Assembly: GCA_028710485.1 (NCBI GenBank)
Contig: JAQTTZ010000036.1
Coordinates: 1-33,611, forward strand
From: Bacteriovorax sp.
Lineage (GTDB): Bacteria > Bdellovibrionota > Bacteriovoracia > Bacteriovoracales > Bacteriovoracaceae
Length of the DNA stretch: 33,611 nucleotides
Direction of reading: 5' to 3'
Below, in pieces: positions 7,784 through 16,423 of the stretch. The translations under genes were made by a program, and so were the position numbers. The notes beneath the pieces were generated by a model. That model was not told the origin of the DNA. It made no database searches and saw only the letters and a list, made by a program, of their open reading frames with translations. Numbering within the stretch: position 1 is the stretch's first letter; every line of letters begins with the position of its first letter.

Positions 7784-8614
7784 TTAGCCTTGGTGCCCTT
7801 GGGAAGATGAACCAAATAGTGCGAGTAGCTTGCCTTTTATTCCACTGGCCTTTTTAAATTGAGCGAAAACCACACGCCAATGACAGGTAATTTCGTACCA
7901 AATATTTTTTTTGTTCATAATACTTGGAATGCCATAAGAGATCTGGCTTCTGTCACCTTCAGCGCAATAAGTTCCAAACAGGTGATCAAAAACCAAGGTT
8001 ATTCCGCCTAAGTTGGTATTATAATGTTCCGGATTGCTGCTGTGGTGAACGCGATGACTTGAAGGCGTATTAATCACCTTATCCAGTCGGCCCAATTTTG
8101 GAATCAGTTCGGTGTGAATAAAAAATTGGTAGAGAAAAATGATTCCAATGGATAAAGCAATATCTTCAGAGTGAAAACCTAAGAGGATCAAAGGAAGAAA
8201 AACCATCCATCCCAGAGAGAAAAAACGAGTGATTCCCAGCCTGTATCCCAGGGTGAGATTATACTTGGTCGGCGAGTGGTGCATGATATGCGTGGCCCAT
8301 CCAATATTCACGTGATGATTATACCAATGGTTCCAGTAATACATAAATTCCACTGCGACGAATGTAAAAATGAAGTTAGTTGTATGATTAAATCCCAGCT
8401 CAAATACTCTGTGGGCCCAGAGCCATTTTACAATCGGGCCACCGTCCGTTCCGGTAAAGTATCCGATGATTTTATCAAAGGAGATGAGAGCAATACTAGT
8501 GAGTGCTTCATAGCTGCTAAAATTGGATAAACCTTTTTTTCTTGATACAAAAAATTCAACACCCAAGCAGATGAAGATGGCGGCGATGAAAAGAGGATGG
8601 TTGAGAATTTCCAT
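7784..8614 (-). CDS. Sterol desaturase / fatty-acid hydroxylase superfamily membrane protein
   Basis: The product is 276 residues with several hydrophobic segments (about 7-22, 37-52, 78-94, 132-148 and 152-167). It has the membrane di-iron histidine boxes: HWYNH at 96-100, HIMHH at 109-113, and HRVHH at 187-191, plus His167, His198 and an FDHLFG motif at 209-214. This is the fatty-acid hydroxylase superfamily, which hydroxylates or desaturates sterols, sphingoid bases, carotenoids or acyl chains using O2. The short type without a cytochrome b5 domain is typical of bacteria. No ribosome site is visible before the ATG at 8612-8614. The substrate is unknown; the neighbouring sulfotransferase makes a lipid substrate reasonable. 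Confidence 0.88.
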   Translation of the reverse strand: MEILNHPLFIAAIFICLGVEFFVSRKKGLSNFSSYEALTSIALISFDKIIGYFTGTDGGPIVKWLWAHRVFELGFNHTTNFIFTFVAVEFMYYWNHWYNHHVNIGWATHIMHHSPTKYNLTLGYRLGITRFFSLGWMVFLPLILLGFHSEDIALSIGIIFLYQFFIHTELIPKLGRLDKVINTPSSHRVHHSSNPEHYNTNLGGITLVFDHLFGTYCAEGDRSQISYGIPSIMNKKNIWYEITCHWRVVFAQFKKASGIKGKLLALFGSSSQGHQG

Positions 8615-8632
8615 AAAAAAAGGTTAACAAAG

Positions 8633-8644
8633 AAACGGCCGTTT
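8633..8644. repeat. Perfect 12-base palindrome in a divergent intergenic region
   Basis: AAACGGCCGTTT is a perfect palindrome about 20 bases upstream of the hydroxylase start, in the 129-base gap shared with the exported-protein gene at 8744. Its place fits an operator for the hydroxylase, but a GC-centred palindrome of this length can also arise by chance. No second copy was noticed. Confidence 0.3.
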
Positions 8645-8687
8645 ATCTACACGGCAAAGCAAAATATTTGGGGAAATCTTGCCCTGA

Positions 8688-8716
8688 TTTACAAAACAAA
8701 ATGAGCTTACTATCCT
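8688..8716 (+). promoter_or_regulatory. Candidate sigma-70-type promoter for the exported-protein gene
   Basis: TTTACA at 8688-8693, a 17-base spacer and TATCCT at 8711-8716. The predicted start near 8723 leaves a leader of about 20 bases holding a strong ribosome site (GGAGGA, 8735-8740) before the ATG at 8744. Confidence 0.5.
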
Positions 8717-8743
8717 ATTTCAGACTATTAATTCGGAGGAATA

Positions 8744-10411
8744 ATGATTCGAAAAAAACACCAGCTGCTTATCTTAAGTTCACTGCTTCTTTTTAGCTTT
8801 TCATCTTTTGCCAAAACGATGAAGCACCCCACTTTTTCTGACAACTCAAATATTCCACCCCAAAATTTTCCGGCTCCAATGGTTGAAGAGCTGGGGCTAT
8901 TTAATGATCAGCAAATAGAAAAACTTTCAGCTAATTTTGTAGCAGAGGCTAAACGCCGTCCGGCCGGGGCAACTCTGGTTGGTACTGAAGATATGCTCTC
9001 AAAAGAATATATCCAGTTTAGAAACGAATTATTAAAAGTTAGTTCTGGTATTGAATTTTATGCTCTTATTAAAAAATATGATGATGGCTATTCAAATATT
9101 CCGGCAACGGCCAATGACCTGAAATTTACAATTGCACGAATGGCGACATGGCTTCCGATGAAAGGAATTATCTGGAGAATGACTCCCATGGTTCACCAGG
9201 TGGCGACAACTCAAGAGGTTCTTCTTTCAACACTTAAAAACTATTCTGAGCAAGTTAAAATTAATATGCCAGGCAGTCATGTTGAAGCCCAAATGCTTTT
9301 CCTTACAATGCCAACACCTGATCTTCTTGGAAAAGAATTTCATTTCGAATCCGATTTCGTAGGTTTTTTGGCTAAAGACGTTTATGAATCTTTGAAAAAA
9401 TCAGCAGATCGCCTCCAAGCGATCTCGATGTACAATTCTCCTGCGAAGGGAGAGGCAACTCCGATTCTCTTCGACGGGAAAATTCGTTTTGGTGATAATG
9501 CTTTCAGTGAAAACTATGATGATTACGAGCGCTTTAAAGTTGTTGGGGAAGCGGAACGGTTCGCAACTCTTGCCCGCACTCACCGTCGCATGTATTCAAT
9601 TGCAGTTATGGCCGGATACAACTGGAATGGTCACCTTGCACTTAAAAGAGAAATTGGGAAACTTTACGGCATGGGTATAGCTGAGTCTGCTCTTTTTGAT
9701 GCTCTTCCTGGAGCTGAGGGTGTTTACCTTCGTGGTGTTTCAAGAGACACTCGTGTCGCTACTATAAAAAGACACACAAATCTTTATACTCTTACATCAC
9801 ACGGTCAATCATGGATGAATCTCGCCTACTTCCACCTTCATATGTCTGGTCTTTACCTGGGAAAAACCTGGGATAATATTAAAAACAATACCGGGCATTA
9901 TGCGGCCCAACTCGATCCAGAAATGTTTATGGCCAGAAAAGAGCAAGTGGAAGTTGGTATGATGAATATCAAAAAACTTGTTGGCGCGTATGGAGCAGGT
10001 GTGAATGGAACTGCCAAAATTAACGGAACTTTAAGTGGAGATGAAATTGTTATCGACATCAAAGCATTCTATGAAAATGCTCCTGCTGATTTAAAGAAAC
10101 TTCTCCCGATCGCCTTTTCTAAAAATGAAGATTTAAACAAACTAAAAAACGTACCAATGTATAAATCTATTTCTGAAGTAAAAGCTGGAAGTGATGTTCT
10201 TGTAGTGCGCTTTCCTGATAGCAGCAAACCAGTACATTTTAGAAATTATCTGTATGGAAGAAGTACTGCCTGGAGTACTGCCCCAGAAGCTTACGGAAGA
10301 CTCTTTCCCAACATTAAAAAACCACAAGATATCGCAGACGCGATGAGAATTCTTAATGAAACTCGCGGAAGTCGACTTCTTGCTGGCGGTTTAACTTTGT
10401 TCGTAAGATAA
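8744..10411 (+). CDS. Exported protein of unknown function
   Basis: The product is 555 residues. The N-terminus is a clear signal peptide (Lys/Arg-rich start, hydrophobic core at about 8-22, cleavage probable after SSFA at about 23), so it is periplasmic or secreted. I do not recognise the family. The mature protein looks like a large soluble, mostly helical domain rich in Met, His and aromatic residues (for example SHGQSWMNLAYFHLHMSGLY and ARTHRRMYSIAVMAGYNWNG), with a C-terminus ending LAGGLTLFVR. No catalytic motif or lipobox is evident. It has its own promoter and strong ribosome site, and ends just before a perfect hairpin, so it looks like a single-gene transcript. The RND-type membrane protein gene follows in the same direction; a periplasmic partner role is conceivable but not shown. 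Confidence 0.75.
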   Translation: MIRKKHQLLILSSLLLFSFSSFAKTMKHPTFSDNSNIPPQNFPAPMVEELGLFNDQQIEKLSANFVAEAKRRPAGATLVGTEDMLSKEYIQFRNELLKVSSGIEFYALIKKYDDGYSNIPATANDLKFTIARMATWLPMKGIIWRMTPMVHQVATTQEVLLSTLKNYSEQVKINMPGSHVEAQMLFLTMPTPDLLGKEFHFESDFVGFLAKDVYESLKKSADRLQAISMYNSPAKGEATPILFDGKIRFGDNAFSENYDDYERFKVVGEAERFATLARTHRRMYSIAVMAGYNWNGHLALKREIGKLYGMGIAESALFDALPGAEGVYLRGVSRDTRVATIKRHTNLYTLTSHGQSWMNLAYFHLHMSGLYLGKTWDNIKNNTGHYAAQLDPEMFMARKEQVEVGMMNIKKLVGAYGAGVNGTAKINGTLSGDEIVIDIKAFYENAPADLKKLLPIAFSKNEDLNKLKNVPMYKSISEVKAGSDVLVVRFPDSSKPVHFRNYLYGRSTAWSTAPEAYGRLFPNIKKPQDIADAMRILNETRGSRLLAGGLTLFVR

Positions 10412-10438
10412 TATTGTTAACATCAAATACTATTTTGG

Positions 10439-10471
10439 TAAGGGCCCATTAATTTGGGCCCTTAATATTTT
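10439..10471 (+). terminator. Intrinsic terminator-like hairpin
   Basis: Perfect ten-base-pair stem: TAAGGGCCCA (10439-10448), loop TTAATT, TGGGCCCTTA (10455-10464), followed by ATATTTT. It lies 27 bases after the exported-protein stop and is only nine bases from the next ATG (10474), so it may terminate the first gene and also limit read-through into, or ribosome access to, the RND-type gene. Confidence 0.8.
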
Positions 10472-10473
10472 CC

Positions 10474-12705
10474 ATGAGAAAAATAATTCAGGCCATATAC
10501 CATAGGTTTAATGACTGGCTTTTGGCCTTGGTCAAACTTAGCTGGAAAAATTCAAAAATCACTCTCTCCATCTTTGCGATCATCACTCTCTTTCTTTTTG
10601 CCAATATTAATAAAATGAAAATCGTCTTTTCTGCGGAGGACCTGGCGGGGCAAGGTTTTGCCTCTACGGATGAATTAAAATCCATCAAGGCCCGCTATCA
10701 AGATGGTGTGACTTCGCTATTTGTTCTTTCTCCGCCCATTGGGCAATTTACTTTTACCACAGAGCAACTTTGCCAAATCCGCAAATGGTACTCTTTCAAA
10801 CGAAATACAATTCCCGAACTCCTCTCAAGTCTGTCGACTTTTGATTTTAAACAGATTAAGCGTTTAAAGGTCGGCACGACCGCACTCAAACTACGCATCC
10901 ACAACCTACTCGATCTCGATTGCCAAACTCCAAAAATCCTAACCGATCCCAAAGTAGTGCGAACAAATCTAAACGACTCCCCTTTTGCTATGGCCTTTGA
11001 AAAAAAAGAACAACTGAGCATCCTGTTCCAATTTGTATTCAAAGACTCCACCACTTCCAAATTTGGAAGTTTCGATCCCGCTCTCTTTGCCAAACTCCGA
11101 ACTTCAGCAGAAAAAGATCTGCTTACAATCGCTCCCAGAGCAAAACTCCATTGGATCGGCGCCGGCGACTACCAATGGTATATCCTCGAAGGATTTAAAT
11201 TTTCAAAATATATTAACTTGGGAATGATTGCGTTTATGCTTATCGGGCTAAGACTATTTTTCGGAACATGGAAAGCTGGTTTTATTTATTGTGGAACACT
11301 TTTTATTTCTGCCATCTGGGTTTTTGGTTTAAAAGGTTTCGTGGGCTCATCATTTGATGTACTCTCCACTGGACTTGTTTTACTCCTGGCCATTAGTTCT
11401 CTCGAAGATTTTACTTTCACTTGCTATGATCAAATTAAAAGTAAAGATTGGCGAAAATCTGTTTTAAAATTTGTGGTTCCAAGTTTTTACACTTCTCTCA
11501 CCACCATTCTTGGCTTCTGGGCACTTCGAACTTCAGAAGTTGAAGCTGTTCGCCGAATGGGAACCTGGGCCGCTTGGGGAGGACTTGTTCAATGGATGCT
11601 GCTTTTTATTTTTATCCCAGCTCTTCTACAACAATTTCCCTCGTTGCGTGTTTGGGGAAATCCTAAAAAATCTTTAGGTGTAAATCTATTTTCTAATTCA
11701 ATTTTCAAGTCACTTCCTAAAAAAATTAGTCTCTTAAGTTTGATTGTTTATCCTCTTGCCGTAATTTTCTATTCTCATATGAACTACAACGAAGCTCCTC
11801 ATCATGTTTTTCCACCGGAGCAGGAATATAGTAAAAGCATAAATTATTTGCTCGACTCCAAAGGATGGATTGGCAGCACCTCTCTTCTTTTTGAAAATAA
11901 TGTTCCAACAAATGAAATGGAAACTATTGTCAATAAAATCCTAAGGACCAAGGAAGCACAAAATCTGGTGGTGAAACACGAAAGCCCGTGGGAAATTAAA
12001 AAATGGATTTCTACGACGGGAAACCTGGATCAACTGGAAAGTGAATCTTATTTTAATATGTCCAAAGCGAGTGAGCAGTTTGTAGATATTGATAAAAAAG
12101 TTCGAGTCCTTTTTTATCTAAAAGAAACCGCCGTTGAGTCCGTGGCCGCTTTAAAAAGGATTGCCGCTGATATCTGTCAAAATAATTGCCACCTAGGTGG
12201 TGAAGTTGTTGCGTACTCAGATTTTGCCAGTCTCGTTCCCAAAACTCTTATCGACAGTTTATTTTCCAGCCTTATTCAGGTGAGTTTAGTGATTTGTTTT
12301 GTGGCCATTGCCCAGAACAAAGAAAAATATATTCCAAGCCTTTTGCTCTCGGCTTTTTGGGGTCCATTTTTTATTATCATGGTTCTTGGAACATTGAATA
12401 CGACACTGGATTTTTGGAAATCAATTTTTGCCAGTATTCTTATTGGTCTGGCGGGTGACAATGCCATCCAATATCTTTTTGGATCTGAAAATAAAAATAT
12501 TCATTCGGGAATTGAAGATCGTGGAGGCGCATCCATTATCACAGCACTCTTAATGGCCTTATCCTCTTTGATTTACCTAGGGTCTTATTTCAGCTCTCCA
12601 AGAGAGTTTGGAGTTATCCTTTCTGTAGGTCTACTCGCTTCACTCTTTGGAGAACTGTGGTTGTTTCAAGGATTGATGGACATTAAAATACGTCGGCAGA
12701 AATAG
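10474..12705 (+). CDS. RND/MMPL-type membrane transport protein
   Basis: The product is 743 residues with the architecture of the RND superfamily: one N-terminal membrane helix (about 28-46), a large extracytoplasmic loop (about 47-250), a bundle of helices (about 252-400), another helix near 425, a second large loop (about 440-615), and a final helix bundle (about 618-738). That is a duplicated half, each with one helix plus loop plus several helices. Acidic residues lie in the helix bundles (LLLAISSLEDFTF and SILIGLAGDNAIQYLF), as expected for proton-coupled members. It is closer to MMPL/SSD-type exporters than to AcrB-sized pumps. The cargo is unknown, possibly lipids or hydrophobic compounds. 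No ribosome site precedes the ATG, which sits directly after a hairpin. Its 3' end overlaps the convergent metallopeptidase gene by 23 bases. Confidence 0.8.
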   Translation: MRKIIQAIYHRFNDWLLALVKLSWKNSKITLSIFAIITLFLFANINKMKIVFSAEDLAGQGFASTDELKSIKARYQDGVTSLFVLSPPIGQFTFTTEQLCQIRKWYSFKRNTIPELLSSLSTFDFKQIKRLKVGTTALKLRIHNLLDLDCQTPKILTDPKVVRTNLNDSPFAMAFEKKEQLSILFQFVFKDSTTSKFGSFDPALFAKLRTSAEKDLLTIAPRAKLHWIGAGDYQWYILEGFKFSKYINLGMIAFMLIGLRLFFGTWKAGFIYCGTLFISAIWVFGLKGFVGSSFDVLSTGLVLLLAISSLEDFTFTCYDQIKSKDWRKSVLKFVVPSFYTSLTTILGFWALRTSEVEAVRRMGTWAAWGGLVQWMLLFIFIPALLQQFPSLRVWGNPKKSLGVNLFSNSIFKSLPKKISLLSLIVYPLAVIFYSHMNYNEAPHHVFPPEQEYSKSINYLLDSKGWIGSTSLLFENNVPTNEMETIVNKILRTKEAQNLVVKHESPWEIKKWISTTGNLDQLESESYFNMSKASEQFVDIDKKVRVLFYLKETAVESVAALKRIAADICQNNCHLGGEVVAYSDFASLVPKTLIDSLFSSLIQVSLVICFVAIAQNKEKYIPSLLLSAFWGPFFIIMVLGTLNTTLDFWKSIFASILIGLAGDNAIQYLFGSENKNIHSGIEDRGGASIITALLMALSSLIYLGSYFSSPREFGVILSVGLLASLFGELWLFQGLMDIKIRRQK

Positions 12706-15469
12706 TAAAGTCCACCTGATTGATATTTTTGCCATTAGGATGTGCTATGCTTGAAAAAATTACATCTACATTCGTAGGAACATAGTAAAAAATATTCATC
12801 TTAAGTCTAGGACCTACAAAAAGAGCATTGATCATCTTGTCTCTCAAAATATCTCCATCTAAAAAAATTCGATTGGCGTATAAAGACTCTCTACCTAAAA
12901 GTAGATGGGCTTCTCTAAAAAAGAATGGTATTAAATTTTTTCCACGGTAAATGTCCCAAAAATTATAATCCAAGGTGAAACGTGCTGTAATAATCTCGTT
13001 ACCATAAGCATTGCTATAAGGCAGACCATAAAATTCATGGACTCTCATTTTAGCAAAATCAGAAACTCCGCCACCATAAACCACTCCACGAGCGAAATCA
13101 GACTTAAATAATTTGGTGAAACTTCCCTTAATAGATCCCATTAAGTTTTGAGTAAATCTCCAGCCGGCCTCTGTCTGCACTTGAGTGACGAAATAAGCAT
13201 TGCCAAGATTGGCCTCGTTCACTTGTAAATTTACTCCGCTCGTGAAGTATTGAAAAAAATCATCATAGGTTAGTGCTTGAAAGGCCAAAGAATGACTCAT
13301 TCCCATATTCTTAACTGTCCGGTGAGAAATAAAATCTTCGGTCGAAGATGCTCCAGCAAAAATCCCTGGAACATAAATCCATCGCTTAAATAAAAACTTA
13401 TAACTGGTGCGAAGTTTAAAATCGCGCGAAAGACTGAGGGCCGAATTAAAATCAGTTTTTGAATAATCTTGATTTACATAAGCGGCTACGGTCCATAGAT
13501 CACTAAACTTCACCATCTTCTGAATATAATCGAGATTTCCACCAGCTTTACTCTCGCTTGAATAAACCAAAGCTGTAGCATTTAAGAAGTGAACTTCCAT
13601 CGGATCTACAAAAGTTGTCATCGCTCCGATGCTTCCTAAATTATCTGAACTTCCGACGGCCAAAAACCAATAATGTGGAATGAAGTGATCAAGACGTGGA
13701 TAGGATTCAGCTTTTTCTGAAGCGAATGAACTTGTCGGAGATTGTAAAATTTTAAACTCCGTCATTTCTACTGGTTTTGTCTCTGATTTTTCTTTCTTGA
13801 TATAATCTTCTGACTCTGTTGCTGTTTTCTGTTGAGTCTTAAGGCGATTGTCCAATGCCAGAACTCGCACTTCGTTAAAGGTAGCAAAGGTAATATGGTT
13901 AAGTAATTTGGGAGGAAGTGAACTTAACTGAACTCCATTATCTAATTCTAGTAATTTTAAATTTTCCCTTTCGCTTATTATTTCTCTTAACACCAAAAAC
14001 TTTTCGCTGATCAGAGGAAGATCATAGGTCTTATCACTTTTATAAATCTCAATTAATTTTTGCAATCTATAATCAGTCAGCACCAAAGATGAAAATCCAT
14101 TTGCATCATTAATTTTTAAAAGTAATTGACCGCCAATTTTTTTCACAAGACTTATATTATAATTGCTGGGAAAAATGCGCAGTATTTCACCGCTTCTTTC
14201 AGCTCTCCACTGATTCTCCCAATAGCTAAAAGTGATATAATCTTCGCCACCGAGGGGCAAGACATAACTGGGGTCGTGTGGAAATTCTAAAGTGCGCTCG
14301 ACAAGAAGTGTGTCTGGATTAACTAATTTCCAAACTTTATTTTGATTTCTAAAATTTGAGTTATCGTTAAAAGAGATCAATAACATTTTATTTTCGCTAT
14401 CGACATCTACCATTGAAGACACGTCGACAATCGGGGCATCAAACAAGCCCTTAAAATTGACTTCATCTTTTAAATCGTAGGCAACCAGAGCTTCGCTTTG
14501 TTTTTCGTGTTCAACTTTAAACAAACGGTCTCCATCGAGAACGAAGCCTTTTTGATAATCATCACTGCCGAAAACATTGCTAATTTTTTCTCCCCACTCT
14601 TGTTTTCCAATATAAAGGGGGGAATCAAGGGCCTCGTACTCTTCACGAAATTTTTTATATAAATCCTGCGCCTTTTCTCCGACACACGCTTCGAAAGCAT
14701 TGTTTAAGAAAAAAGGAAGAGATGCTGAATTCATTTCAACTAAACATTTTATCGTTTTGGGTTTTTTATTTTCAAGGTACTCCATAAAGTGAGCACCGGC
14801 CCAATAGGCCAGCTGGCCTTGGGGATAGACTCCAGGAGTGTCGAGACAGTCGATGTTCTTACAAAAATCATGTTTTTTAAATTGAATCAAAAGTTCTTTA
14901 TTAAAAAGCGGGTTATTTAATCTCCCACCATTAATCAGATGAGATTCTCCCCAGACGGCAATTCCTTCAGTAAACCAGCGCGGGACAATTCCTGCTGGCA
15001 CTTTGGCGATTGTCCCAAAAATTTGCCTTCCAATGTTTAAGTAATCTCTGGTCTGATCTAAATGTGTAATGTGCACAAACTCGTGTAGAACCAGGCCTTG
15101 AAGCCAGTTCTCCATCACAATTAAATGTTCGAGATTATTTGCTGGAAAATTATAGAGGTTAATAATATTTGTTGGAAAAGTGCGAGCATTACCATTCGTC
15201 AATCGCACGTAAGGGTCTATATTAAAATGAACTACATCGTAAGGCACGTATTCAAAGTAGTTGATAACTTTAATCAAGTCTTCTTTAATGATGCGCTCAA
15301 CCCTAAGGGCCAAGACTAAATCTTTTTCACTGTAATGAATCTCTCCAAAAAATGTTCCGTAATTGGTGGGCATGGAGACATTGATGGTCTTCAACACTTC
15401 TGCCTGAGATACAGAAAAAATGAGATTGATCAAAAAAAATAGCGGGAGGACGATATGCTTGAAGCCCAT
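12683..15469 (-). CDS. Exported HExxH metallopeptidase with C-terminal outer-membrane barrel
   Basis: I start the gene at the ATG 15467-15469, giving 928 residues. It has an AGGAAG ribosome site six bases upstream and leads directly into a signal peptide (hydrophobic core then SVSQA, cleavage at about 23). The longer ATG at 15550 would put 27 basic residues before the signal peptide and run into the pal leader. Residues 129-133 are HEFVH, with the third zinc ligand probably Glu168 in RWFTEGIAVWGE, the pattern of peptidase-MA-like gluzincins. The middle (about 290-550) has repeated strand-rich segments reminiscent of a TolB-type propeller. The last 300 or so residues alternate like a beta-barrel and end in Phe (TISADVF), the usual outer-membrane sorting signal. 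It probably works at the cell surface or periplasmic face of the outer membrane; its target is unknown. Confidence 0.8.
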   Translation of the reverse strand: MGFKHIVLPLFFLINLIFSVSQAEVLKTINVSMPTNYGTFFGEIHYSEKDLVLALRVERIIKEDLIKVINYFEYVPYDVVHFNIDPYVRLTNGNARTFPTNIINLYNFPANNLEHLIVMENWLQGLVLHEFVHITHLDQTRDYLNIGRQIFGTIAKVPAGIVPRWFTEGIAVWGESHLINGGRLNNPLFNKELLIQFKKHDFCKNIDCLDTPGVYPQGQLAYWAGAHFMEYLENKKPKTIKCLVEMNSASLPFFLNNAFEACVGEKAQDLYKKFREEYEALDSPLYIGKQEWGEKISNVFGSDDYQKGFVLDGDRLFKVEHEKQSEALVAYDLKDEVNFKGLFDAPIVDVSSMVDVDSENKMLLISFNDNSNFRNQNKVWKLVNPDTLLVERTLEFPHDPSYVLPLGGEDYITFSYWENQWRAERSGEILRIFPSNYNISLVKKIGGQLLLKINDANGFSSLVLTDYRLQKLIEIYKSDKTYDLPLISEKFLVLREIISERENLKLLELDNGVQLSSLPPKLLNHITFATFNEVRVLALDNRLKTQQKTATESEDYIKKEKSETKPVEMTEFKILQSPTSSFASEKAESYPRLDHFIPHYWFLAVGSSDNLGSIGAMTTFVDPMEVHFLNATALVYSSESKAGGNLDYIQKMVKFSDLWTVAAYVNQDYSKTDFNSALSLSRDFKLRTSYKFLFKRWIYVPGIFAGASSTEDFISHRTVKNMGMSHSLAFQALTYDDFFQYFTSGVNLQVNEANLGNAYFVTQVQTEAGWRFTQNLMGSIKGSFTKLFKSDFARGVVYGGGVSDFAKMRVHEFYGLPYSNAYGNEIITARFTLDYNFWDIYRGKNLIPFFFREAHLLLGRESLYANRIFLDGDILRDKMINALFVGPRLKMNIFYYVPTNVDVIFSSIAHPNGKNINQVDFTISADVF

Positions 15470-15475
15470 TTTTTT

Positions 15476-15481
15476 CTTCCT
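15476..15481 (-). promoter_or_regulatory. Ribosome binding site that decides the metallopeptidase start
   Basis: On the minus strand AGGAAG lies six bases before the ATG at 15467-15469. No comparable site precedes the in-frame ATG at 15550, so the shorter start is preferred. Confidence 0.65.
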
Positions 15482-15555
15482 AATATGGTGTATAATTGGC
15501 ATAATCATAACTATCTTTTTAGACTTTGAAACTTTTTTTAATATTTCCATTACAT

Positions 15556-15562
15556 AAAGGAG
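15556..15562 (+). promoter_or_regulatory. Ribosome binding site of pal
   Basis: AAAGGAG five bases before the ATG at 15568. It rules out the in-frame upstream ATG at 15526, which would also place 14 extra residues before the lipoprotein signal. Confidence 0.8.
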
Positions 15563-15567
15563 CTCCT

Positions 15568-16092
15568 ATGAAATTTAAATCTATTGCACTTTTAAGCCTA
15601 TTGGCCACGGTTCTAACACTTTCATCTTGCGCGAACATCAAAAAGAAAAGTCCAGACGGAACAACAGAAACAACTGTTGATAGTGGAAAAGTTGATAACG
15701 GCAAGAACGCTGGAATGTCCCTAGATCTTAATGGTGATTCTGATTCAAATAAAGCAGGTGCCCTGAAAACTGTTTACTTTGATTTCAACTCTGCTGGTCT
15801 TTCAAATGACACAAAAGATGCTCTTAACAACAACGCTCAATTCATGAAGACAAACACTTCGGTAAAAGTTCAAGTTGAAGGACATGCTGATGAACGCGGT
15901 GGAGTTCAATTCAACCTGGCACTTGGTGAAAAAAGAGCAAAAACTGTTCGTGAATACTTGGTTGGCCTTGGTGTTGAAGCCGCTCGTATCACTACAATCT
16001 CTCTTGGAAAAGAAAAACCAGTTTCTTTTGGTCACGATGAAGAATCTTGGTCAAAAAATAGAAGAGCAAACTTCGTTGTTACAGCGAAATAA
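15568..16092 (+). CDS. pal: Peptidoglycan-associated lipoprotein Pal (OmpA-like)
   Basis: The product is 174 residues. The N-terminus is a lipoprotein signal with lipobox LSSC, lipidated at Cys21. A Gly/Asp/Ser-rich linker (about 25-65) leads into an OmpA C-like domain from about 68 (TVYFDFNSAGLS), including VEGHADERGGVQFNLALGEKRA and a closing WSKNRRANFVV; these match the Pal-type peptidoglycan-binding site with its Asp and Arg. Pal anchors the outer membrane to peptidoglycan and is the outer-membrane end of the Tol-Pal system. The gene leads an operon with two further lipoproteins, one CpoB-like. TolA, TolB, TolQ and TolR are not in this window. The gap to the divergent metallopeptidase gene is 98 bases. 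Confidence 0.92.
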   Translation: MKFKSIALLSLLATVLTLSSCANIKKKSPDGTTETTVDSGKVDNGKNAGMSLDLNGDSDSNKAGALKTVYFDFNSAGLSNDTKDALNNNAQFMKTNTSVKVQVEGHADERGGVQFNLALGEKRAKTVREYLVGLGVEAARITTISLGKEKPVSFGHDEESWSKNRRANFVVTAK

Positions 16093-16096
16093 TTGG

Positions 16097-16399
16097 TTGA
16101 AAAAAAACTTATCTTTTCTTTTTCTAGTTCTAATATTATCGGCGTGTGGTTTAACGACCACACGTCCTAAGCTCGAAATGTCGATGGCCCAAGTGGCATT
16201 TATGGCCGCCAAAGAAGCCCAAGCAGATGTAAAAGCACCTGGCCTCTATCGAAAAGCTGAATACTATTACTTAAAAGCTAAATCGTCTTATAAGCGCAAG
16301 TATTTCAACAAAGCTCAACAATACGCTCTCCTCTCTAAAAAATATTCTGAACGCGCAGAATATGTTGCCATTCGAAAGAAGACATTAGAAAATTTATAA
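16097..16399 (+). CDS. DUF4398-type lipoprotein
   Basis: The reading frame is open far upstream inside pal, but the sensible start is the TTG at 16097, four bases after the pal stop. It gives a compact lipoprotein signal with lipobox LSAC (Cys17) and a 100-residue product. The mature part has a helical pattern of small and aromatic residues (MAQVAFMAAKEAQADVKAPG, then LYRKAEYYYLKAKSSYKRKY) typical of DUF4398, a helical-hairpin domain often found next to OmpA/Pal-type proteins in envelope operons. It is probably translated by coupling to pal, since no good ribosome site is seen. The function is unknown; an accessory outer-membrane role with Pal is inferred from context. Confidence 0.78.
   Translation: MKKNLSFLFLVLILSACGLTTTRPKLEMSMAQVAFMAAKEAQADVKAPGLYRKAEYYYLKAKSSYKRKYFNKAQQYALLSKKYSERAEYVAIRKKTLENL
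16143..16164 (+). other. Intragenic mRNA hairpin near the 5' end of the DUF4398 gene
   Basis: CGTGTGGT (16143-16150), loop TTAACG, ACCACACG (16157-16164): an eight-base-pair perfect inverted repeat about 50 bases after the pal stop. It could stabilise the pal message or reduce expression of the distal genes. No U-tract follows, so it is not a standard terminator. Confidence 0.4.
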
Positions 16400-16423
16400 G
16401 TATTAACTCTTATAGAGGTACTT

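Noticed and set aside
10698..11093. 131-residue minus-strand ORF
   Set aside because: It is a shadow opposite the RND-type gene, with low-complexity Ser/Arg composition and no start signal.
15470..15550. 27-residue N-terminal extension of the metallopeptidase
   Set aside because: It places a basic stretch before a good signal peptide and lacks a ribosome site, while ATG 15469 has AGGAAG at proper distance.
15526..15567. Upstream ATG for pal
   Set aside because: AAAGGAG directly serves the ATG at 15568, which also gives a normal lipoprotein signal.
15875..16096. Longer reading of the DUF4398-type lipoprotein gene starting inside pal
   Set aside because: It would bury the lipoprotein signal 74 residues into the chain; the TTG at 16097 gives a signal with lipobox LSAC.
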